The notes under the pieces are model-generated. The model ran no database searches and was not told the origin of the DNA. It was given only the letters and a program-made list of their open reading frames with translations. Positions 42,161 through 57,969 of a DNA stretch of 64,000 bases are shown piece after piece. Origin of the DNA: Amaranthus tricolor (Eukaryota > Streptophyta > Magnoliopsida > Caryophyllales > Amaranthaceae); NCBI RefSeq assembly GCF_026212465.1, contig NC_080063.1:1242501-1306500 (forward strand), given 5' to 3'. Made by a program: the position numbers and the translations under genes. Numbering within the stretch: the stretch's first letter is position 1; every line of letters starts with the position of its first letter.

Positions 42161-45100
42161 CAAGGATCAATGATCAATGAAGAATGAACGATGAAGAATG
42201 AACAAGGATCAATGATCAAGGAAGAATGAACGATGAAGAATTAACAATGATACATAATCAATCAAGAATGAACGATGAAGAATGAACAAGGATCATTGAT
42301 CAATAATGAATGAATGATGAAGAATTAAAAGGGATCAATGATCAATGAAGAATGAACGATGAAGAATGAACAAGGATCAATGATCAAGGAAGAATGAACG
42401 ATGAAGAATGAACAATGATTAATAATCAATAGAGAATGAACGATGAAGAATGAACAAGGATCATTGATCAATAATGAATGAATGATGAAGAATGAACAAC
42501 GATCAATGATCAATGAAGAATGAACGATGAAGAATGAACAAGTTTCAATGATCATTAAAGAATGAACGATGAAGAATGAATAAGGATTAATAATCAATGA
42601 AGAATGAATGATGAATAATGAACAAGGATCAATGATCAATGAAGAATGAACGATGAAGAATGAACAAGGATCAATGATACATGATGAATGAACGATGAAG
42701 AATGAAAAAGAATCAATCATCATTGAAGAATGAACGATAAAGAATGAGCAAGGATCATTGATCAATAATGAATGAACGATGAATTATGAACAACGATCAA
42801 TGAACAATGAAGAATGAACGACGAAGAATGAACAAGGATCAATGATCAATGAAGAATGAATGATGAAGAATGAACAAGGATCAATTATCAATGAAGAATG
42901 AAGGTTGAATAATGAACAAGGATCAATGATCAATGAAGAATGAACGATGAAGAATGAACAAGTTTCAATGATCATTAAAGAATGAACGATGAAGAATGAA
43001 CAAGGATTAATGATCAATGAAGAATGAATGATGAATAATGAACAAGGATCAATGATCAATGAAGAATGAACGATGAAGAATGAACAAGGATCAATGATAC
43101 ATGAAGAATGAACGATGAAGAATGAAAAAGAATCAATCATCATTGAAGAATGAACAATAATGAATGAACAAGGATCATTGATCAATAATGAATGAACGAT
43201 GAAGAATGAACAAGGATCAATGAACAATGAAGAATGAACGACGAAGAATGAACAAGGATCAATGATCAATGAAGAATGAATGATGAAGAATGAACAAGGA
43301 TCAATTATCAATGAAGAATGAACGAGTAAGAATGAACAAGGATCAATGATCAATGAAGAATGAACAATGAAGAATGAACGATGAGGAATGAAGAAGGATC
43401 AATGACCAATGAACACTGAATGATGAAGAATGAACAAGGATCAATGATCAATGAAGAATGAACGATGAAGAATGAACAAGGATCAATGATCAATGAAGAA
43501 TGGACGATGAAGAATGAACAAGGATCAATGATCAATGACGAAAGAACGATGAATAACGAACAAGGATCAATGATCATTGAAGAATGAACGATAAAGAATG
43601 AACAAGGATCAATGATCAATGAAGAATGAACGATGAAGAAAGAACAAGTTGCATTGATCAATAATGAAAGAACGATGAAGAATGAACAAGGATCAATGAT
43701 CAATGAAGAATGAACGATGAAGAATGAACAAGGATCAATGATCAATGAAGAATGAACGATGAAGAATGAACAAGGATCAATGATCAATGAAGAATGAACG
43801 ATGAGGAATGAAGAAGGATCAATGACCAATGAACACTGAATGATGAAGAATGAACAAGGATCAATGATCAATGAAGAATTAACGATGAAGAATGAACAAG
43901 GATCAATGATCAATGAAGAATAGACGATGAAGAATGAACAAGGATCAATGATCAATGAAGAATGAATGATGAATAATGAACAAGGATCAATGATCAATGA
44001 AGAATGAACGATGAAGAATGAACAAGGATCAATGAGACATGAAGAATGAACGATGAAGAATGAACAAGAATCAATCATCATTGAAGAATGAACGATAAAG
44101 AATGAACGACGAAGAATGAACAAGGATCAATGATCAATGAAGAATGAATGATGAAGAATGAACAAGGATCAACGATCAATGAAGAATGAACGATGAAGAA
44201 TGAACAAGGATCAATTATCAATGAAGAATGAACGATGAAGAATGAACAAGGATCAATGATCAATGAAGAATGAACGAAGAAGAATGAACAAGGATCAATG
44301 ATCATTGAATAATGAACGATGAATAACGAACAAGGATAATTGATCATTGAAGAATGAACGATGAAGAATGAACAAGGATCAATGATCAAAGAAGAATGAA
44401 CGATGAACAATGAACAAGGATCAATGAGCAATGAAGAATGAACGATGAAGAATGAACAAGGATCAATGATCAATGAAGAATGAACGATGAAGAATGAAGA
44501 AGCATCAACGATCAATGAAGAATGAATGATGAAGAATGAACAAGGATCAATGATCAATGAAGAATGAATGATGAATAATGAACAAGGATAGATGATCAAT
44601 GAAGAATGAACGATGAAGAATGAACAAGGATCAATGATACATGAAGAATGAACGATGAAGAATGAACAAGGATCAACGATCAATAAAGAATGAACGATGA
44701 AGAATGAACAAGGATCAATGATCAAAGAAGAATGAATGATGAAGAATGAACAAGGATCAATGATCAATGAAGAATGAACGATGAAGAATGAACAAGGATC
44801 AATGATACATGAAGAATGAACGATGAAGAATGAACAAGAATCAATGATCATAGAAGAATGAACGATAAAGAATGAACAAGGATCATTGATCAATAATGAA
44901 TGAATGATGAAGAATGAACAAGGATCAATGATCAATGAAGAAAGAACGACGAAGAATGAACAAGGATCAATGATCAATGAGGAATGAACGATGAAGAATG
45001 AACAAGGATCAACGATCAATGAAGAATGAACGATTAAGAATGAACAAGGATCAATGATCAATGAAGAATGAACGATGAAGAATGAACAAGGATCAATGAT

Positions 45101-46280
45101 CAATGAAGAATGAACGATGAAGAATGAACAAGGATCAATGATCAATGAAGAATGAACGATGAAGAATGAACAAGGATCAATGATCAAGGAAGAATGAACG
45201 ATGAAGAATTAACAATGATACATAATCAATCAAGAATGAACGATGAAGAATGAACAAGGATCATTGATCAATAATGAATGAATGATGAAGAATTAAAAGG
45301 GATCAATGATCAATGAAGAATGAACGATGAAGAATGAACAAGGATCAATGATCAAGGAAGAATGAACGATGAAGAATGAACAATGATTAATAATCAATAG
45401 AGAATGAACGATGAAGAATGAACAAGGATCATTGATCAATAATGAATGAATGATGAAGAATGAACAACGATCAATGATCAATGAAGAATGAACGATGAAG
45501 AATGAACAAGTTTCAATGATCATTAAAGAATGAACGATGAAGAATGAATAAGGATTAATAATCAATGAAGAATGAATGATGAATAATGAACAAGGATCAA
45601 TGATCAATGAAGAATGAACGATGAAGAATGAACAAGGATCAATGATACATGATGAATGAACGATGAAGAATGAAAAAGAATCAATCATCATTGAAGAATG
45701 AACGATAAAGAATGAGCAAGGATCATTGATCAATAATGAATGAACGATGAATTATGAACAACGATCAATGAACAATGAAGAATGAACGACGAAGAATGAA
45801 CAAGGATCAATGATCAATGAAGAATGAATGATGAAGAATGAACAAGGATCAATTATCAATGAAGAATGAATGATGAATAATGAACAAGGATCAATGATCA
45901 ATGAAGAATGAACGATGAAGAATGAACAAGTTTCAATGATCATTAAAGAATGAACGATGAAGAATGAACAAGGATTAATGATCAATGAAGAATGAATGAT
46001 GAATAATGAACAAGGATCAATGATCAATGAAGAATGAACGATGAAGAATGAACAAGGATCAATGATACATGAAGAATGAACGATGAAGAATGAAAAAGAA
46101 TCAATCATCATTGAAGAATGAACAATAATGAATGAACAAGGATCATTGATCAATAATGAATGAACGATGAAGAATGAACAAGGATCAATGAACAATGAAG
46201 AATGAACGACGAAGAATGAACAAGGATCAATGATCAATGAAGAATGAATGATGAAGAATGAACAAGGATCAATTATCAAT
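40382..46280. repeat. HOR block G, two copies of a 2,968-bp unit
   Basis: Copies at about 40382-43349 and 43350-46280 are offset by 2,968 bp (424 heptamers). They share ACACTG markers (near 40444, 40864, 43412 and 43832), the agaatagacg change (near 40950 and 43918), tatcattg-side variants, and the gaattatgaac variant near 42784 and 45752. The first copy overlaps the end of block F, so the unit was cut out of the 5.2-kb HOR and extended. Confidence 0.84.
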
Positions 46281-49200
46281 GAAGAATGAACGATGAAGAA
46301 TGAACAAGGAACAATGATCAATGAAGAATGAATGAGTAAGAATGAACAAGGATGAATGATCAATGAAGAATGAACGATGAAGAATGAACAAGGATCAATG
46401 ATCAATGAAGAATGAACGATGAAGAATGAACAAGGATCAATGATCAATGAAGAATGAACGATGAAGAATGAACAAGGATCAATGATCAATGAAGAATGGA
46501 CGATGAAGAATGAACAAGGATCAATGATCAATGACGAATGAACGATGAATAACGAACAAGGATCAATGATCATTGAAGCATGAACGATAAAGAATGAACA
46601 AGGATCAATGATCAATGAAGAATGAACGATGAAGAAAGAACAAGGAGCATTGATCAATGAAGAATGAACGATGAAGAATGAACAAGGATCAATGATCAAT
46701 GAAGAGTGAACGATGAGGAATGAAGAAGGATCAATGACCAATGAACACTGAATGATGAAGAATGAACAAGGATCAATGATCAATGAAGAATGAACGATGA
46801 AGAATGAACAAGGATCAATGAGACATGAAGAATGAACGATGAAGAATGAACAAGAATCAATCATCATTGAAGAATGAACGATAAAGAATGAACGACGAAG
46901 AATGAACAAGGATCAATGATCAATGAAGAATGAATGATGAAGAATGAACAAGGATCAACGATCAATGAAGAATGAACGATGAAGAATGAACAAGGATCAA
47001 TTATCAATGAAGAATGAACAAGGATCAATGATCAATGAAGAATGAACGAAGAAGAATGAACAAGGATCAATGATCATTGAATAATGAACGATGAATAACG
47101 AACAAGGATAATTGATCATTGAAGAATGAACGATGAAGAATGAACAAGGATCAATGATCAAAGAAGAATGAACGATGAACAATGAACAAGGATCAATGAG
47201 CAATGAAGAATGAACGATGAAGAATGAACGATGAAGAATGAACAAGGATCAATGATCAATGAAGAATGAACGATGAAGAATGAACAAGCATCAACGATCA
47301 ATGAAGAATGAATGATGAAGAATGAACAAGGATCAATGATCAATGAAGAATGAACGATAAAGAATGAACAAGGATCAATGATACATGAAGAATGAACGAT
47401 GAAGAATGAAAAAGAATCAATCATCATTGAAGAATGAACAATAAAGAATGAACAAGGATCATTGATCAATAATGAATGAACAATGAAGAATGAACAAGGA
47501 TCAATGATCAATGAAGAATGAATGATGAAGAATGAACAAGGATCAATTATCAATGAAGAATGAACGATGAAGAATGAACAAGGATCAATGATCAATGAAG
47601 AATGAACGAGTAAGAATGAACAAGGATCAATGATCAATGAAGAATGAACAATGAAGAATGAACGATGAGGAATGAAGAACGATCAATGACCAATGAACAC
47701 TGAATGATGTAGAATGAACAAGGATCAATGATCAATGAAGAATGAACGATGAAGAATGAACAAGGATCAATGATCAATGAAGAATGGACGATGAAGAATG
47801 AACAAGGATCAATGATCAATGACGAAAGAACGATGAATAACGAACAAGGATCAATGATCATTGAAGAATGAACGATAAAGAATGAACAAGGATCAATGAT
47901 CAATGAAGAATGAACGATGAAGAAAGAACAAGTTGCATTGATCAATAATGAAAGAACGATGAAGAATGAACAAGGATCAATGATCAATGAAGAATGAACG
48001 ATGAAGAATGAACAAGGATCAATGATCAATGAAGAATGAACGATGAAGAATGAACAAGGATCAATGATCAATGAAGAATGAACGATGAGGAATGAAGAAG
48101 GATCAATGACCAATGAACACTGAATGATGAAGAATGAACAAGGATCAATGATCAATGAAGAATTAACGATGAAGAATGAACAAGGATCAATGATCAATGA
48201 AGAATGGACGATGAAGAATGAACAAGGATCAATGATCAATGAAGAATGAATGATGAATAATGAACAAGGATCAATGATCAATGAAGAATGAACGATGAAG
48301 AATGAACAAGGATCAATGAGACATGAAGAATGAACGATGAAGAATGAACAAGAATCAATCATCATTGAAGAATGAACGATAAAGAATGAACGACGAAGAA
48401 TGAACAAGGATCAATGATCAATGAAGAATGAATGATGAAGAATGAACAAGGATCAACGATCAATGAAGAATGAACGATGAAGAATGAACAAGGATCAATT
48501 ATCAATGAAGAATGAACGATGAAGAATGAACAAGGATCAATGATCAATGAAGAATGAACGAAGAAGAATGAACAAGGATCAATGATCATTGAATAATGAA
48601 CGATGAATAACGAACGAGGATAATTGATCATTGAAGAATGAACGATGAAGAATGAACAAGGATCAATGATCAAAGAAGAATGAACGATGAACAATGAACA
48701 AGGATCAATGAGCAATGAAGAATGAACGATGAAGAATGAACAAGGATCAATGATCAATGAAGATTGAACGATGAAGAATGAACAAGCATCAACGATCAAT
48801 GAAGAATGAATGATGAAGAATGAACAAGGATCAATGATCAATGAAGAATGAATGATGAATAATGAACAAGGATAGATGATCAATGAAGAATGAACGATGA
48901 AGAATGAACAAGGATCAATGATACATGAAGAATGAACGATGAAGAATGAACAAGGATCAACGATCAATAAAGAATGAACGATGAAGAATGAACAAGGATC
49001 AATGATCAAAGAAGAATGAATGATGAAGAATGAACAAGGATCAATGATCAATGAAGAATGAACGATGAAGAATGAACAAGGATCAATGATACATGAAGAA
49101 TGAACGATGAAGAATGAACAAGAATCAATGATCATAGAAGAATGAACGATAAAGAATGAACAAGGATCATTGATCAATAATGAATGAATGATGAAGAATG

Positions 49201-50145
49201 AACAAGGATCAATGATCAATGAAGAAAGAATGACGAAGAATGAACAAGGATCAATGATCAATGAGGAATGAACGATGAAGAATGAACAAGGATCAACGAT
49301 TAATGAAGAATGAACGATGAAGAATGAACAAGGATCAATGATCAATGAAGAATGAACGATGAAGAATGAACAAGGATCAATGATCAATGAAGAATGAACG
49401 ATGAAGAATGAACAAGGATCAATGATCAATGAAGAATGAACGATGAAGAATGAACAAGGATCAATGATCAAGGAAGAATGAACGATGAAGAATTAACAAT
49501 GATACATAATCAATCAAGAATGAACGATGAAGAATGAACAAGGATCATTGATCAATAATGAATGAATGATGAAGAATTAACAAGGATCAATGATCAATGA
49601 AGAATGAACGATGAAGAATGAACAAGGATCAATGATCAAGGAAGAATGAACGATGAAGAATGAACAATGATTAATAATCAATAGAGAATGAACGATGAAG
49701 AATGAACAAGGATCATTGATCAATAATGAATGAATGATGAAGAATGAACAACGATCAATGATCAATGAAGAATGAACGATGAAGAATGAACAAGTTTCAA
49801 TGATCATTAAAGAATGAACGATGAAGAATGAATAAGGATTAATAATCAATGAAGAATGAATGATGAATAATGAACAAGGATCAATGATCAATGAAGAATG
49901 AACGATGAAGAATGAACAAGGATCAATGATACATGATGAATGAACGATGAAGAATGAAAAAGAATCAATCATCATTGAAGAATGAACGATAAAGAATGAG
50001 CAAGGATCATTGATCAATAATGAATGAACGATGAATTATGAACAACGATCAATGAACAATGAAGAATGAACGACGAAGAATGAACAAGGATCAATGATCA
50101 ATGAAGAATGAATGATGAAGAATGAACAAGGATCAATTATCAATG
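43350..50145. repeat. HOR block H, 4,284-bp period
   Basis: The segment starting at 43350 recurs at 47634 with a constant offset of 4,284 bp (102 monomers) up to about 50145. There the second copy gains one extra monomer carrying gaagattgaacg. The ACACTG markers near 43412 and 43832 correspond to those near 47696 and 48116. The intervening 46280-47634 stretch is block-specific and includes several consecutive near-consensus monomers (about 46367-46520). Confidence 0.82.
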
Positions 50146-52430
50146 AAGAATGAATGATGAATAATGAACAAGGATCAATGATCAATGAAGATTGAACGAT
50201 GAAGAATGAACAAGGATCAATGATCAATGAAGAATGAACGATGAAGAATGAACAAGTTTCAATGATCATTAAAGAATGAACGATGAAGAATGAACAAGGA
50301 TTAATGATCAATGAAGAATGAATGATGAATAATGAACAAGGATCAATGATCAATGAAGAATGAACGATGAAGAATGAACAAGGATCAATGATACATGAAG
50401 AATGAACGATGAAGAATGAAAAAGAATCAATCATCATTGAAGAATGAACAATAATGAATGAACAAGGATCATTGATCAATAATGAATGAACGATGAAGAA
50501 TGAACAAGGATCAATGAACAATGAAGAGTGAACGACGAAGAATGAACAAGGATCAATGATCAATGAAGAATGAATGATGAAGAATGAACAAGGATCAATT
50601 ATCAATGAAGAATGAACGATGAAGAATGAACAAGGAACAATGATCAATGAAGAATGAATGAGTAAGAATGAACAAGGATCAATGATCAATGAAGAATGAA
50701 CGATGAAGAATGAACAAGGATCAATGATCAATGAAGAATGAACGATGAAGAATGAACAAGGATCAATGATCAATGAAGAATGAACGATGAAGAATGAACA
50801 AGGATCAATGATCAATGAAGAATGGACGATGAAGAATGAACAAGGATCAATGATCAATGACGAATGAACGATGAATAACGAACAAGGATCAATGATCATT
50901 GAAGCATGAACGATAAAGAATGAACAAGGATCAATGATCAAGGAAGAATGAACGATGAAGAATTAACAATGATACATAATCAATCAAGAATGAACGATGA
51001 AGAATGAACAAGGATCATTGATCAATAATGAATGAATGATGAAGAATTAACAAGGATCAATGATCAATGAAGAATGAACGATGAAGAATGAACAAGGATC
51101 AATGATCAAGGAAGAATGAACGATGAAGAATGAACAATGATTAATAATCAATAGAGAATGAACGATGAAGAATGAACAAGGATCATTGATCAATAATGAA
51201 TGAATGATGAAGAATGAACAACGATCAATGATCAATGAAGAATGAACGATGAAGAATGAACAAGTTTCAATGATCATTAAAGAATGAACGATGAAGAATG
51301 AATAAGGATTAATAATCAATGAAGAATGAATGATGAATAATGAACAAGGATCAATGATCAATGAAGAATGAACGATGAAGAATGAACAAGGATCAATGAT
51401 ACATGATGAATGAACGATGAAGAATGAAAAAGAATCAATCATCATTGAAGAATGAACGATAAAGAATGAGCAAGGATCATTGATCAATAATGAATGAACG
51501 ATGAATTATGAACAACGATCAATGAACAATGAAGAATGAACGACGAAGAATGAACAAGGATCAATGATCAATGAAGAATGAATGATGAAGAATGAACAAG
51601 GATCAATTATCAATGAAGAATGAATGATGAATAATGAACAAGGATCAATGATCAATGAAGATTGAACGATGAAGAATGAACAAGGATCAATGATCAATGA
51701 AGAATGAACGATGAAGAATGAACAAGTTTCAATGATCATTAAAGAATGAACGATGAAGAATGAACAAGGATTAATGATCAATGAAGAATGAATGATGAAT
51801 AATGAACAAGGATCAATGATCAATGAAGAATGAACGATGAAGAATGAACAAGGATCAATGATACATGAAGAATGAACGATGAAGAATGAAAAAGAATCAA
51901 TCATCATTGAAGAATGAACAATAATGAATGAACAAGGATCATTGATCAATAATGAATGAACGATGAAGAATGAACAAGGATCAATGAACAATGAAGAGTG
52001 AACGACGAAGAATGAACAAGGATCAATGATCAATGAAGAATGAATGATGAAGAATGAACAAGGATCAATTATCAATGAAGAATGAACGATGAAGAATGAA
52101 CAAGGAACAATGATCAATGAAGAATGAATGAGTAAGAATGAACAAGGATCAATGATCAATGAAGAATGAACGATGAAGAATGAACAAGGATCAATGATCA
52201 ATGAAGAATGAACGATGAAGAATGAACAAGGATCAATGATCAATGAAGAATGAACGATGAAGAATGAACAAGGATCAATGATCAATGAAGAATGGACGAT
52301 GAAGAATGAACAAGGATCAATGATCAATGACGAATGAACGATGAATAACGAACAAGGATCAATGATCATTGAAGCATGAACGATAAAGAATGAACAAGGA
52401 TCAATGATCAATGAAGAATGAACGATGAAG
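49577..52430. repeat. HOR block I, two copies of a 1,470-bp unit
   Basis: Copies at about 49577-51046 and 51047 onward match at 1,470 bp, exactly 35 monomers. Shared landmarks are tcaatagagaatg near 49680 and 51150, gaattatgaac near 50034 and 51504, gaagattgaacg near 50188 and 51658, gaagagtgaacgacg near 50523 and 51993, and the consensus run at 50691. The same unit reappears as a separate array at about 57.97-62.3 kb. Confidence 0.86.
50691..50816 (+). repeat. Three consecutive consensus 42-bp monomers (reference units)
   Basis: Three perfect back-to-back monomers lie at 50691-50732, 50733-50774 and 50775-50816, and serve as a reference for the array. Within each, heptamers 1 and 3 are gaagaat, heptamer 2 is gaacgat, heptamer 4 is gaacaag, and heptamers 5 and 6 are gatcaat. 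All six start with GA and all have A at position 6. Only positions 3, 4, 5 and 7 vary. This makes descent from an amplified heptamer visible without an alignment program. Confidence 0.95.
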
Positions 52431-55400
52431 AAAGAACAAGGAGCATTGATCAATGAAGAATGAACGATGAAGAATGAACAAGGATCAATGATCAATGAAG
52501 AATGAACGATGAAGAATGAACAAGGATCAATGATCAATGAAGAATGAACGATGAGGAATGAAGAAGGATCAATGACCAATGAACACTGAATGATGAAGAA
52601 TGAACAAGGATCAATGATCAATGAAGAATGAACGATGAAGAATGAACAAGGATCAATGATCAATGAAGAATGAACGATGAAGAATGAACAAGGATCAATG
52701 ATCAATGAAGAATGAACGATGAGGAATGAAGAAGGATCAATGACCAATGAACACTGAATGATGAAGAATGAACAAGGATCAATGATCAATGAAGAATGAA
52801 CGATGAAGAATGAACAAGAATCAATCATCATTGAAGAATGAACGATAAAGAATGAACGACGAAGAATGAACAAGGATCAATGATCAATGAAGAATGAATG
52901 ATGAAGAATGAACAAGGATCAACGATCAATGAAGAATGAACGATGAAGAATGAACAAGGATCAATTATCAATGAAGAATGAACGATGAAGAATGCACAAG
53001 GATCATTGATCAATGAAGAATGAACGAAGAAGAATGAACAAGGATCAATGATCATTGAATAATGAACGATGAATAACGAACAAGGATAATTGATCATTGA
53101 AGAATGAACGATGAAGAATGAACAAGGATCAATGATCAAAGAAGAATGAACGATGAACAATGAACAAGGATCAATGAGCAATGAAGAATGAACGATGAAG
53201 AATGAACGATGAAGAATGAACAAGGATCAATGATCAATGAAGAATGAACGATGAAGAATGAACAAGCATCAACGATCAATGAAGAATGAATGATGAAGAA
53301 TGAACAAGGATCAATGATCAATGAAGAATGAATGATGAATAATGAACAAGGATAGATGATCAATAAAGAATGAACGATGAAGAATGAACAAGGATCAATG
53401 ATACATGAAAAATGAACGATGAAGAATGAACAATAATCAATGATCATTGAAGAATGAACGATGAAGAATGAACAAGGATCAACGATCAATGAAGAATGAA
53501 CGATGAAGAATGAACAAGGATCAATGATCAAAGAAGAATGAATGATGAAGAATGAACAAGGATCAATGATCAATGAAGAATGAACGATGAAGAATGAACA
53601 AGGATCAATGCTACATGAAGAATGAACGATGAAGAATGAACAAGAATCAATGATCATTGAAGAATGAACGATAAAGAATGAACAAGGATCAATTATCAAT
53701 AATGAATGAATGATGAAGAATGAACAAGGATCAATGATCAATGAAGAAAGAACGACGAAGAATGAACAAGGATCAATGATCAATGAGGAATGAACGATGA
53801 AGAATGAACAAGGATCAATGATCAATGAAGAATGAACGATGAAGAATGAACAAGGATCAATGATCAATGAAGAATGAACGATGAAGAATGAACAAGGATC
53901 AATGATCAATGAAGAATGAACGATGAAGAATGAACAAGGATCAATGATCAATGAAGAATGAACGATGAAGAATGAACAAGGATCAATGATCAATGAAGAA
54001 TGAACGATGAAGAATGAACAAGGATCAATGATCAAGGAAGAATGAACGATGAAGAATTAACAATGATACATAATCAATCAAGAATGAACGATGAAGAATG
54101 AACAAGGATCATTGATCAATAATGAATGAATGATGAAGAATTAACAAGGATCAATGATCAATGAAGAATGAACGATGAAGAATGAACAAGGATCAATGAT
54201 CAAGGAAGAATGAACGATGAAGAATGAACAATGATTAATAATCAATCAAGAATGAACGATGAAGAATGAACAAGGATCATTGATCAACAATGAATGAATG
54301 ATGAAGAATGAACAACGATCAATGATCAATGTAGAATGAACGATGAAGAATGAACAAGTTTCAATGATCATTAAAGAATGAATAAGGATTAATAATCAAT
54401 GAAGAATGAATGATGAATAATGAATAAGGATCAATGATCAATGAAAAATGAACGATGAAGAATGAACAAGGATCAATGATACATGAAGAATGAACGATGA
54501 AGAATGAAAAAGAATCAATCATCATTGAAGAATGAACGATAAAGAATGAGCAAGGATCATTGATCAATAATGAATGAACGATGAAGTATGAACAAGGATC
54601 AATGAACAATGAAGAATGAACGACGAAGAATGAACAAGGATCAATGATCAATGAAGAATGAATGATGAAGAATGAACAAGGATCAATTATCAATGAAGAA
54701 TGAATGATGAATAATGAACAAGGATCAATGATCAATGAAGATTGAACGATGAAGAATGAACAAGGATCAATGATCAATGATGAATGAACGATGAAGAATG
54801 AACAAGTTTCAATGATCATTAAAGAATGAACGATGAAGAATGAACAAGGATTAATGATCAATGAAGAATGAATGATGAATAATGAACAAGGATCAATGAT
54901 CAATGAAGAATGAACGATGAAGAATGAATAAGGATCAATGATACATGAAGAATGAACGATGAAGAATGAAAAAGAATCAATCATCATTGAAGAATGAACA
55001 ATAAAGAATGAACAAGGATCATTCATCAATAATGAATGAACGATGAAGAATGAACAAGGATCAATGAACAATGAAGAATGAACGACGAAGAATGATCAAG
55101 GATCAATGATCAATGAAGAATGAACGATGAAGAAAGAACAAGGAGCATTGATCAATGAAGAATGAACGATGAAGAATGAACAAGGATCAATGATCAATGA
55201 AGAATGAACGATGAAGAATGAACAAGGATCAATGATCAATGAAGAATGAACGATGAGGAATGAAGAAGGATCAATGACCAATGAACACTGAATGATGAAG
55301 AATGAACAAGGATCAATGATCAATGAAGAATGAACGATGAAGAATGAACAAGGATCAATGAGACATGAAGAATGAACGATGAAGAATGAACAAGAATCAA

Positions 55401-57940
55401 TCATCATTGAAGAATGAACGATAAAGAATAAACGACGAAGAATGAACAAGGATCAATGATCAATGAAGAATGAATGATGAAAAATGAACAAGGATCAACG
55501 ATCAATGAAGAATGAACGATGAAGAATGAACAAGGATCAATTATCAATGAAGAATGAACGATGAAGAATGAACAAGGATCAATGATCAATGAAGAATGAA
55601 CGAAGAAGAATGAACAAGGATCAATGATCATTGAATAATGAACGATGAATAACGAACAAGGATAATTGATCATTGAAGAATGAACGATGAAGAATGAACA
55701 AGGATCAATGATCAAAGAAGAATGAACGATGAACAATGAACAAGGATCAATGAGCAATGAAGAATGAACGATGAAGAATGAACGATGAAGAATGAACAAG
55801 GATCAATGATCAATGAAGAATGAACGATGAAGAATGAACAAGCATCAACGATCAATGAAGAATGAATGATGAAGAATGAACAAGGATCAATGATCAATGA
55901 AGAATGAATGATGAATAATGAACAAGGATAGATGATCAATAAAGAATGAACGATGAAGAATGAACAAGGATCAATGATACATGAAAAATGAACGATGAAG
56001 AATGAACAATAATCAATGATCATTGAAGAATGAACGATGAAGAATGAACAAGGATCAACGATCAATGAAGAATGAACGATGAAGAATGAACAAGGATCAA
56101 TGATCAAAGAAGAATGAATGATGAAGAATGAACAAGGATCAATGATCAATGAAGAATGAACGATGAAGAATGAACAAGGATCAATGATACATGAAGAATG
56201 AACGATGAAGAATGAACAAGAATCAATGATCATTGAAGAATGAACGATAAAGAATGAACAAGGATCAATTATCAATAATGAATGAATGATGAAGAATGAA
56301 CAAGGATCAATGATCAATGAAGAAAGAACGACGAAGAATGAACAAGGATCAATGATCAATGAGGAATGAACGATGAAGAATGAACAAGGATCAACGATCA
56401 ATGAAGAATGAACGATGAAGAATGAACAAGGATCAATGATCAATGAAGAATGAACGATGAAGAATGAACAAGGATCAATGATCAATGAAGAATGAACGAT
56501 GAAGAATGAACAAGGATCAATGATCAATGAAGAATGAACGATGAAGAATGAACAAGGATCAATGATCAAGGAAGAATGAACGATGAAGAATTAACAATGA
56601 TACATAATCAATCAAGAATGAACGATGAAGAATGAACAAGGATCATTGATCAATAATGAATGAATGATGAAGAATTAACAAGGATCAATGATCAATGAAG
56701 AATGAACGATGAAGAATGAACAAGGATCAATGATCAAGGAAGAATGAACGATGAAGAATGAACAATGATTAATAATCAATCAAGAATGAACGATGAAGAA
56801 TGAACAAGGATCATTGATCAACAATGAATGAATGATGCAGAATGAACAACGATCAATGATCAATGTAGAATGAACGATGAAGAATGAACAAGTTTCAATG
56901 ATCATTAAAGAATGAATAAGGATTAATAATCAATGAAGAATGAATGATGAATAATGAATAAGGATCAATGATCAATGAAGAATGAACGATGAAGAATGAA
57001 CAAGGATCAATGATACATGAAGAATGAACGATGAAGAATGAAAAAGAATCAATCATCATTGAAGAATGAACGATAAAGAATGAGCAAGGATCATTGATCA
57101 ATAATGAATGAACGATGAAGTATGAACAAGGATCAATGAACAATGAAGAATGAACGACGAAGAATGAACAAGGATCAATGATCAATGAAGAATGAATGAT
57201 GAAGAATGAACAAGGATCAATTATCAATGAAGAATGAATGATGAATAATGAACAAGGATCAATGATCAATGAAGATTGAACGATGAAGAATGAACAAGGA
57301 TCAATGATCAATGATGAATGAACGATGAAGAATTAACAAGTTTCAATGATCATTAAAGAATGAACGATGAAGAATGAACAAGGATTAATGATCAATGAAG
57401 AATGAATGATGAATAATGAACAAGGATCAATGATCAATGAAGAATGAACGATGAAGAATGAATAAGGATCAATGATACATGAAGAATGAACGATGAAGAA
57501 TGAAAAAGAATCAATCATCATTGAAGAATGAACAATAAAGAATGAACAAGGATTATTCATCAATAATGAATGAACGATGAAGAATGAACAAGGATCAATG
57601 AACAATGAAGAATGAACGACGAAGAATGATCAAGGATCAATGATCAATGAAGAATGAATGATGAAGAATGAACAAGGATCAATTATCAATGAAGAATGAA
57701 CGATGAACAATGAACAAGGAACAATGATCAATGAAGAATGAATGAGTAAGAATGAACAAGGATCAATGATCAATGAAGAATGAACGATGAAGAATGAACA
57801 AGGATCAATGATCAATGAAGAATGAACGATGAAGAATGAACAAGGATCAATGATCAATGAAGAATGAACGATGAGGAATGAAGAAGGGTCAATGACCAAT
57901 GAATACTGAATGATGAAGAATGAACAAGGATCAATGATCA
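52430..57940. repeat. HOR block J, ~2.55-kb period
   Basis: Segments starting at 52828 and 53136 recur 2,576 bp later, and those starting at 54035 and 54361 recur 2,534 bp later; the 42-bp change is one monomer. Shared landmarks are gaacaataatc (near 53429 and 56005), tgatcaacaatg (near 54283 and 56817), gtagaatg (near 54331 and 56865) and gaagtatgaac (near 54583 and 57117). The 3' part of the second copy continues into the 1,470-bp unit at about 57.97 kb. Confidence 0.82.
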
Positions 57941-57969
57941 ATGAAGAATGAACGATGAAGAATGAACGA

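Noticed and set aside
51506..52873. 455-codon minus-strand open frame, and about 150 others of 61-413 codons
   Set aside because: They are pure translations of the 42-bp repeat. Their ends fall where 7/14-bp indels or copied stop mutations occur, they overlap one another in shifted frames, and no known domain or non-repetitive part is present.
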